Of a stretch of DNA of 64,000 bases, positions 59,889-64,000 are shown in pieces. The DNA lies in NCBI RefSeq assembly GCF_964253025.1, contig NZ_CAXUQC020000001.1:868001-932000 (forward strand), in the 5' to 3' direction. The notes under the pieces were generated by a model. It was given only the letters and a program-made list of their open reading frames with translations, did no database searches and was not told the DNA's origin. This DNA comes from Rhizobacter sp964253025 (lineage in GTDB: Bacteria > Pseudomonadota > Gammaproteobacteria > Burkholderiales > Burkholderiaceae_C). The first letter of the stretch is position 1, and the number at the start of each line of letters is the position of its first letter. A program made the position numbers and the translations under genes.

Positions 59889-60316
59889 TCATCCGGCCGG
59901 GCCGTGTACTCGAAGTAGCGCTGGGCACTCAACGCGATCGCCGACATCAGGATGCCGGCGCCCACGAGCAGTGCCAGCACCACGCCCATCACGGTGAGCC
60001 AGTCCGACTCGTGCGCGGGGCCCTGCGGGTTGTATTTCGCATTCCACTTCTCGTCGGGCATCAGGCCGTAGACGAGGGCCATCAGTGCGCCGCCGGCGAG
60101 GGAGAAGCCGAGGACGGGCAGCAGCAACCAGGCCGCATGGTCGTCCTGCCCGATCCCGAGGTGACGGCGCAACCCCTGCAGGCCGATGAAGGTGACGAGC
60201 GCCCACAGCCAACCCCAGGCGTCGCGCAGCCCGTGGAGGTAGAAGCGGTGCAAACCGAGGCCGCCGCCCAGGAAAGCGAGCCAGGTGGCCAGGGTCTTGG
60301 ACTTGTAGCCGTTCAT
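59858..60316 (-). CDS. TM2-domain membrane protein
   Basis: 152 residues. N-terminal TM2 motif KSKTLATWLAFLGGGLGLHRFYLHGLRDAWGW, followed by two further membrane segments (WLLLPVLGFSLAGGALMALVYGL; VMGVVLALLVGAGILMSAIAL). Function unknown. It overlaps the GNAT gene by ATGA and the pit gene tail to tail by 31 bases. Confidence 0.88.
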   Translation of the reverse strand: MNGYKSKTLATWLAFLGGGLGLHRFYLHGLRDAWGWLWALVTFIGLQGLRRHLGIGQDDHAAWLLLPVLGFSLAGGALMALVYGLMPDEKWNAKYNPQGPAHESDWLTVMGVVLALLVGAGILMSAIALSAQRYFEYTARPDDYGNSVKLSQ

Positions 60317-60858
60317 GCTGCGACCTCCGGGGCGGGCTCACCGTCGCCCGCGCCGAGCGCCCGCTGCATGATGACGACGTCGCGCCAGGCTCCCAGCTTC
60401 CAGCCGCTCGCCCGCAACACGCCGGTGTGCTCGAAGCCCAGGGCCCGGTGCAGTCCGATGGAGGCCGCATTGGCCGAATCCCCGATCATCGCCAGCATCT
60501 GCCGGGCGCCGCGTGCTTCGCAGCGCGCCAGCAGCTCGGTCAGCAGCCGTCGTCCGATGCCGCGGCCGCGGGCTGCCTCGTCCAGGTAGATCGAGTCCTC
60601 GAGGCAGTAGCGGTAGGCACCGCGCGGCCGGAATTGCCCGGCATAGGCGTAGCCCAGCAGGCGACCATCGGCCTCGGCGACGAGCCAGGGCAGGCCCTGC
60701 CCGACGACGGCTTCGCGCCGGGCGACCATGTCGGCCTCGGAGGGGACATCGGTCTCGAAGGTGCCGGTGCCGTGGCGAACATGCCAGGCATAGATGCGGG
60801 CCAGTTCGGGCGCGTCAGCGGCCGTGCTGTCGCGCAGCAACGCAATTTCAGGGGTCAT
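60313..60858 (-). CDS. GNAT acetyltransferase, phosphinothricin/methionine-sulfoximine type
   Basis: 181 residues. Seen: IALLRDSTAADAPELARIYAWHVRHGTGTFETDVPSEADMVARREAVV, LLGYAYAGQFRPRGAYRYCLEDSIYLDEAARGRGIGRRLLTELLARCEARGARQMLAMIGDSANAASIGLHRALGFEHTGVLRA, with the acetyl-CoA loop RGRGIGRRLL. It resembles PAT/MddA enzymes that acetylate amino groups of phosphinothricin-like amino acids; the natural substrate is uncertain. Confidence 0.93.
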   Translation of the reverse strand: MTPEIALLRDSTAADAPELARIYAWHVRHGTGTFETDVPSEADMVARREAVVGQGLPWLVAEADGRLLGYAYAGQFRPRGAYRYCLEDSIYLDEAARGRGIGRRLLTELLARCEARGARQMLAMIGDSANAASIGLHRALGFEHTGVLRASGWKLGAWRDVVIMQRALGAGDGEPAPEVAA

Positions 60859-60886
60859 GGGACGGTTTCCGGGGAAAGCATGAGTT

Positions 60887-60892
60887 TATAAT
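60887..60892 (+). promoter_or_regulatory. -10 element for the rpsP operon
   Basis: A perfect TATAAT about 150 bases upstream of rpsP; no good -35 is visible at 17 bases. The long leader (about 140 bases) may carry control elements. Confidence 0.45.
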
Positions 60893-61040
60893 CGTGGGTT
60901 TCGGTGCTGGTCGGACGAAGGTCCGGCGTATCTACGGTGCCGATGTTCACGGTGAAGGCCATGCGCCTTTGCTTTTCTTGATCTGCTCGCCCTGAGTGTC
61001 TCCTGGTGCGGTGGATGTTTTCAGAACTTTAGGAAACAAC

Positions 61041-61289
61041 ATGGTCGTGATCCGACTCGCACGTGGCGGCGCAAAAAAGCGTCCTTTCTTCAACATCGTC
61101 GTCGCTGACTCGCGCACCCGCCGCGACGGCCGCTTCATCGAGCGCGTGGGCTTCTACAACCCCGTCGCCTCCGGTGCCGAGCAGCCGCTGCGCGTGGCGT
61201 TCGACCGCCTGGACTACTGGACCAACACCGGTGCCCAGATGTCCCCGACGGTGGCTCGCCTCGTGGCGCAAGCCAAGGCAGCAGCCTGA
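61041..61289 (+). CDS. rpsP: 30S ribosomal protein S16
   Basis: 82 residues from ATG 61041, with AGGAAA upstream; longer frames are artefacts. MVVIRLARGGAKKRPFFNIVVADSRTRRDGRFIERVGFYNP is the S16 signature. First gene of the rpsP-rimM-trmD-rplS operon. Confidence 0.98.
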   Translation: MVVIRLARGGAKKRPFFNIVVADSRTRRDGRFIERVGFYNPVASGAEQPLRVAFDRLDYWTNTGAQMSPTVARLVAQAKAAA

Positions 61290-61303
61290 ATCGCGCCGCG
61301 GCC

Positions 61304-61909
61304 GTGACCGTGATGTCTGCGCCTGCCGGGGACGCCGATCCCTCCTGGCCTGACGACGCGGTTGAAGTCGGCCGCGTGCTCGACGCCTGGGGAATCAAGG
61401 GCTGGGTCAAGGCCCAGTCCTTTGCCTCCGATCCCCAGGCCTTGCTGGAGGCCCGTCGCTGGTACCTCCGACCCCCCGAAGACGGCGCGCTGAAGCGCCC
61501 GGCAGGTGCGGCTGCGGCCTTCCCTGACCACATCGCCATCCTTGAATCGCGCGTGCACGGCGACGTGATCGTCGCGCAGGCGCGCGGGGTGTCCGACCGC
61601 ACCGGTGCGGAGTCGCTGCGGGGCGCCCGCATCTTCCTGGCACGGGGTGCCTTTCCCAAGCCCCGCGCCGGCGAGTACTACTGGGTCGACCTGATCGGCC
61701 TCGAGGTGGTCAACCGCGAAGGGCAGCCCATGGGCACCGTCATCGGCCTGATCGACACCGGCCCGCACAGCGTGCTGCGTCTGGCCCGGCCCGACAGCGA
61801 AGCCAACCCGGACGGTGAAGAGCGCCTCATTCCCTTCGTTGGCGCCTACGTCGACGACGTGAGCCTGGAATCGCGCCGCATCACGGTCGACTGGGGCCTC
61901 GACTACTGA
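61304..61909 (+). CDS. rimM: 16S rRNA processing protein RimM
   Basis: 201 residues from GTG 61304 (ATG 61313 possible). N-terminal RimM domain (VEVGRVLDAWGIKGWVKAQSF, RGARIFLARGAFPKP) and a C-terminal PRC barrel (EYYWVDLIGLEVVNREGQPMGTVIGLIDTGPHSVL, IPFVGAYVDDVSLESRRITVDW). It binds S19 and assists 30S maturation. Confidence 0.96.
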   Translation: MTVMSAPAGDADPSWPDDAVEVGRVLDAWGIKGWVKAQSFASDPQALLEARRWYLRPPEDGALKRPAGAAAAFPDHIAILESRVHGDVIVAQARGVSDRTGAESLRGARIFLARGAFPKPRAGEYYWVDLIGLEVVNREGQPMGTVIGLIDTGPHSVLRLARPDSEANPDGEERLIPFVGAYVDDVSLESRRITVDWGLDY

Positions 61910-61925
61910 CGCCGGCGCACCCGCG

Positions 61926-62681
61926 ATGCGCTTCGATGTCGTCACGCTCTTCCCCGACCTCTTCACGCCCCACCTGACGCTCGGCGTCACCCGTAGGGCC
62001 TACGAGTCGCGGCAGGTCGACGTCCATCTCTGGCCGTTGCGGGACCATGCCGACGACAACTACCGCCGGGTGGACGATCGCCCCTATGGCGGCGGCCCGG
62101 GCATGGTGATGCTCGTGGAGCCCCTGGAACGCTGCCTGGCTGCAGCGCAGGCCGCACGCGGCGCACCGGCACCGGTGGTGCATTTCACTCCCACCGGGCG
62201 TCGCATCGACAACGCCGTTGTCCGCGAGTTCGCGGCCGGCCCGGGCGCCGTGTTGCTGTGCGGACGGTACGAAGGCATCGACCAGCGCTTCATCGATCGC
62301 CACGTCGACGTGGAATTGAGCCTGGGCGACTTCGTCCTGTCCGGCGGTGAACTGCCCGCACTGGCGCTGCTCGACGCCGTGGCCCGCCTGCAGCCGGGCG
62401 TGCTGGGCGACGCCCAGTCACATGAGCAGGACAGCTTCTCCGACGGGCTGCTCGACTGTCCCCACTACAGCCGCCCTGAAGTGCTCACCACGCCCGAGGG
62501 TGACGTGCTGCCCGTGCCACCCGTGCTGATGTCGGGCCACCACGCCCAGATTGCACGCTGGCGGCGGGAGCGTTCACTCGAGCTGACCGCGCGTCGCCGA
62601 CCCGAGTTGATCGAAATCGCACGCCGTGCGGGGCAATTGTCGAAGGCCGACGAGAAATTCCTCTCCAATCTCGGTCTATAA
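61926..62681 (+). CDS. trmD: tRNA (guanine37-N1)-methyltransferase
   Basis: 251 residues. MRFDVVTLFPDLF, DDRPYGGGPGMVMLVEP, LLCGRYEGIDQRFIDRHVDVELSLGDFVLSGGE (trefoil-knot SAM site) and the C-terminal TrmD domain with SGHHAQIARWRRE. It methylates G37 of tRNAs and prevents frameshifting. Confidence 0.98.
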   Translation: MRFDVVTLFPDLFTPHLTLGVTRRAYESRQVDVHLWPLRDHADDNYRRVDDRPYGGGPGMVMLVEPLERCLAAAQAARGAPAPVVHFTPTGRRIDNAVVREFAAGPGAVLLCGRYEGIDQRFIDRHVDVELSLGDFVLSGGELPALALLDAVARLQPGVLGDAQSHEQDSFSDGLLDCPHYSRPEVLTTPEGDVLPVPPVLMSGHHAQIARWRRERSLELTARRRPELIEIARRAGQLSKADEKFLSNLGL

Positions 62682-62682
62682 T
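62677..62682 (+). promoter_or_regulatory. -10-like TATAAT before rplS
   Basis: A perfect TATAAT overlaps the trmD stop codon, 108 bases before rplS. The -35 is weak; it may give extra rplS transcript. Confidence 0.35.
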
Positions 62683-62790
62683 CAGCGGCTTTTCGATCCT
62701 CTGCCTGGTCGAGGTCGTTCGTTCGCCACTCCGGTGGCCCGTGCGGCCCACACCTTCAACATGCGCCCGGCACGATCACAAGGAGAAAGC

Positions 62791-63144
62791 ATGGACCTGA
62801 TCCAAACCCTCGAGCAAGAAGAAATTGCTCGCCTCAACAAGACCATTCCCCCGTTCGCTCCCGGCGACACGGTGATCGTCAGCGTCAACGTGGTCGAAGG
62901 CACGCGCAAGCGCGTCCAGGCCTACGAAGGCGTCGTGATTGCCAAGCGCAACCGTGGCCTGAACTCCAGCTTCATCGTCCGCAAGATCTCCAGCGGCGAA
63001 GGCGTCGAGCGTACGTTCCAGCTGTACAGCCCGCTGATCTCGAAGATCGAGGTCAAGCGCCGCGGCGACGTCCGTCGCGCCAAGCTGTACTACCTCCGTC
63101 AGCGTTCGGGCAAGTCGGCCCGGATCAAGGAAAAGCTGGCCTGA
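62791..63144 (+). CDS. rplS: 50S ribosomal protein L19
   Basis: 117 residues from ATG 62791, behind AGGAGAAAGC. MDLIQTLEQEEIARLNKTIPPFAPGDTVIVSVNVVEG, and RVQAYEGVVIAKRNRGLNSSFIVRKISSGEGVERTFQLYSP are the L19 signature. It lies at the 30S-50S interface. Confidence 0.98.
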   Translation: MDLIQTLEQEEIARLNKTIPPFAPGDTVIVSVNVVEGTRKRVQAYEGVVIAKRNRGLNSSFIVRKISSGEGVERTFQLYSPLISKIEVKRRGDVRRAKLYYLRQRSGKSARIKEKLA

Positions 63145-63156
63145 GGCCTGCGGGCC

Positions 63157-63185
63157 GGATGACAAGGCCTGCGGTCTTGTCATCC
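63157..63185 (+). other. Hairpin GGATGACAAG/CTTGTCATCC
   Basis: Perfect 10-bp arms with a 9-base loop immediately after rplS and just before its terminator. Probably a 3' stabilising stem of the operon mRNA. Confidence 0.5.
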
Positions 63186-63193
63186 AAACGAAG

Positions 63194-63218
63194 GCCGCCT
63201 CACGAGGCGGCTTTTTTT
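63194..63218 (+). terminator. Rho-independent terminator of the rplS operon
   Basis: GCCGCCT, loop CACG, AGGCGGC, then seven T (63212-63218). Confidence 0.95.
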
Positions 63219-63234
63219 CGCGTCCAATCCTGCC

Positions 63235-63918
63235 ATGTCCCTCAGTTTCGATCCCCAGGCGTTGCCCCCCATCGGTGTCGATCACCATCTGCCGCCCGTG
63301 CGGCCCGAGGCCCTGGCGATCGAAATGCTTCGACAGCGCTTCCAGGCGCCACCCGTTTGGCAGCCCGAGATTGAAGCCGAACGTCCCTTCATCGAACGGC
63401 CACCGGCCCACGCGTCGGTGCTGGTGCCGCTGGTGCAGCGCGACGAACTCACCGTGCTGTTCACGCGCCGCACCGCCCACCTGACCGATCACCCCGGACA
63501 GATCAGCTTTCCCGGCGGCCGGGCGGAGCCCGAGGACGCGAACGCGGTGGCCACCGCCCTGCGCGAGGCCCAGGAGGAAATCGGGCTCGCGCCGGCCTAC
63601 GTCGACGTCCTGGGGCAACTGCCCACCTACACCACCGGCACGAGCTTCATCGTCACCCCGGTCGTCGGACTGGTGCGCCCCGGCTTCACGCTGCAGGCCG
63701 ATCCCTTCGAGGTGGCCGAGGTGTTCGAGGTGCCGCTCGCCTTCCTGATGGACCCGGCCAACCACCGTTGGCACGAGGCCGACTTCGGCGGACGCCGGCG
63801 CGCATTCCTCTCCATGCCCTGGACCGGCCCGGACGCGGCAGGGCAGGCGCAACAGTATTTCGTGTGGGGCGCGACGGCCGCCATGGTGCGCAACTTCTAT
63901 CGCTTCCTTGCTGCCTGA
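63235..63918 (+). CDS. CoA pyrophosphatase (NUDIX hydrolase)
   Basis: 227 residues. The CoA-specific motif LFTRRTAHLTDHPGQISFPGG precedes the NUDIX box GGRAEPED...ALREAQEEIGL, the combination typical of NudL-type enzymes that cleave CoA to phosphopantetheine and 3',5'-ADP. Confidence 0.94.
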   Translation: MSLSFDPQALPPIGVDHHLPPVRPEALAIEMLRQRFQAPPVWQPEIEAERPFIERPPAHASVLVPLVQRDELTVLFTRRTAHLTDHPGQISFPGGRAEPEDANAVATALREAQEEIGLAPAYVDVLGQLPTYTTGTSFIVTPVVGLVRPGFTLQADPFEVAEVFEVPLAFLMDPANHRWHEADFGGRRRAFLSMPWTGPDAAGQAQQYFVWGATAAMVRNFYRFLAA

Positions 63919-63954
63919 CGCCATCGGCGCGGGCGCCCGGTATCATCGGGCTCC

Positions 63955-64000
63955 ATGAGTTTTTTCGCCGTCCTGTTTGCCCTGCTGATCGAGCAGCTCA
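63955..64000 (+). CDS. CobD/CbiB-like membrane protein, first codons only (runs off right edge)
   Basis: Only MSFFAVLFALLIEQL is visible. It matches the start of the CobD/CbiB-family proteins that follow this NUDIX gene in many Burkholderiales. The match is short, so the assignment rests mainly on position. Confidence 0.5.
   Translation, partial: MSFFAVLFALLIEQL

Noticed and set aside
60955..60976. Hairpin AAGGC/GCCTT with trailing T in the rpsP leader as an attenuator
   Set aside because: The stem is only 5 bp; too weak to claim.

Overview
The window is high-GC DNA with dense genes, short intergenic gaps and many 4-base ATGA overlaps. Gene content and order (rpsP-rimM-trmD-rplS followed by a NUDIX gene and a CobD/CbiB-like gene; hda-HAD-pcnB; DUF3579; rpsT next to murJ; an imuA-imuB pair behind a LexA box) point to a betaproteobacterium of the Burkholderiales, probably near the Rhizobacter/Leptothrix/Methylibium group. 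The family is inferred from gene families and order, not from a marker comparison. It looks like ordinary chromosome with one clearly accessory region at the left end.

Region 1 (1-12.8 kb) is the accessory region. It opens with the C-terminal end of a tyrosinase-like gene, a small partner gene and a decapitated EamA transporter. A sigma-54 enhancer-binding regulator (1827-3188) follows, and a seven-gene minus-strand cluster (12566 down to 3136) converges on it. The cluster encodes two related proteins with acidic N-termini, cationic Gly-rich middles and a shared GRWxRRG tail, an HEVGH zinc metalloprotease, a large unrecognised protein, a KAPA-synthase-like PLP enzyme, a GIY-YIG domain fused in frame to one of the Gly-rich proteins, a peptidoglycan-binding M15-like peptidase with the same acidic/cationic architecture, and an amidohydrolase. 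A near-consensus -24/-12 promoter (TGGCACGCCTGATGC) lies about 60 bp upstream of the first gene, so the regulator at the far end is its likely activator. Both Gly-rich genes carry a second in-frame ATG with a strong Shine-Dalgarno sequence. I regard this as the candidate undescribed system.

Region 2 (12.9-31.9 kb) holds a Fur-box-preceded PepSY/TonB-receptor/small-membrane-protein operon, a DUF1989 plus YqcI/YcgG pair, a PQQ-type sugar dehydrogenase followed by an unusual lipoprotein that fuses Cu/Zn superoxide dismutase to a beta-propeller, a PTP-like cysteine phytase, lemA with an M48 protease, tRNA-Ala(CGC) with its terminator, a YchJ protein, the SOS genes imuA-imuB, a repeat-rich gap containing a perfect 30-bp palindrome, an MDR oxidoreductase and a small lipoprotein.

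Region 3 (32.2-46.1 kb) is chemotaxis and stress: a membrane-sensor MCP, a DegP-type protease, and a ten-gene minus-strand che operon (MCP-like, cheY, STAS, cheA, MCP, cheW, MCP, cheR, cheD, cheB). Two of its MCP genes share about 680 bp of almost identical DNA.

Region 4 (46.3-64 kb) is housekeeping: argD-argF with a terminator-like hairpin in its leader, rpsT and murJ back to back, a SirB1-family gene, hda-HAD-pcnB, a serine hydrolase, folK, DUF486, the DUF47-pit phosphate-uptake pair, a TM2 protein with a GNAT, the rpsP-rimM-trmD-rplS operon with a strong terminator, a CoA-pyrophosphatase NUDIX gene, and the first codons of a CobD/CbiB-like gene.
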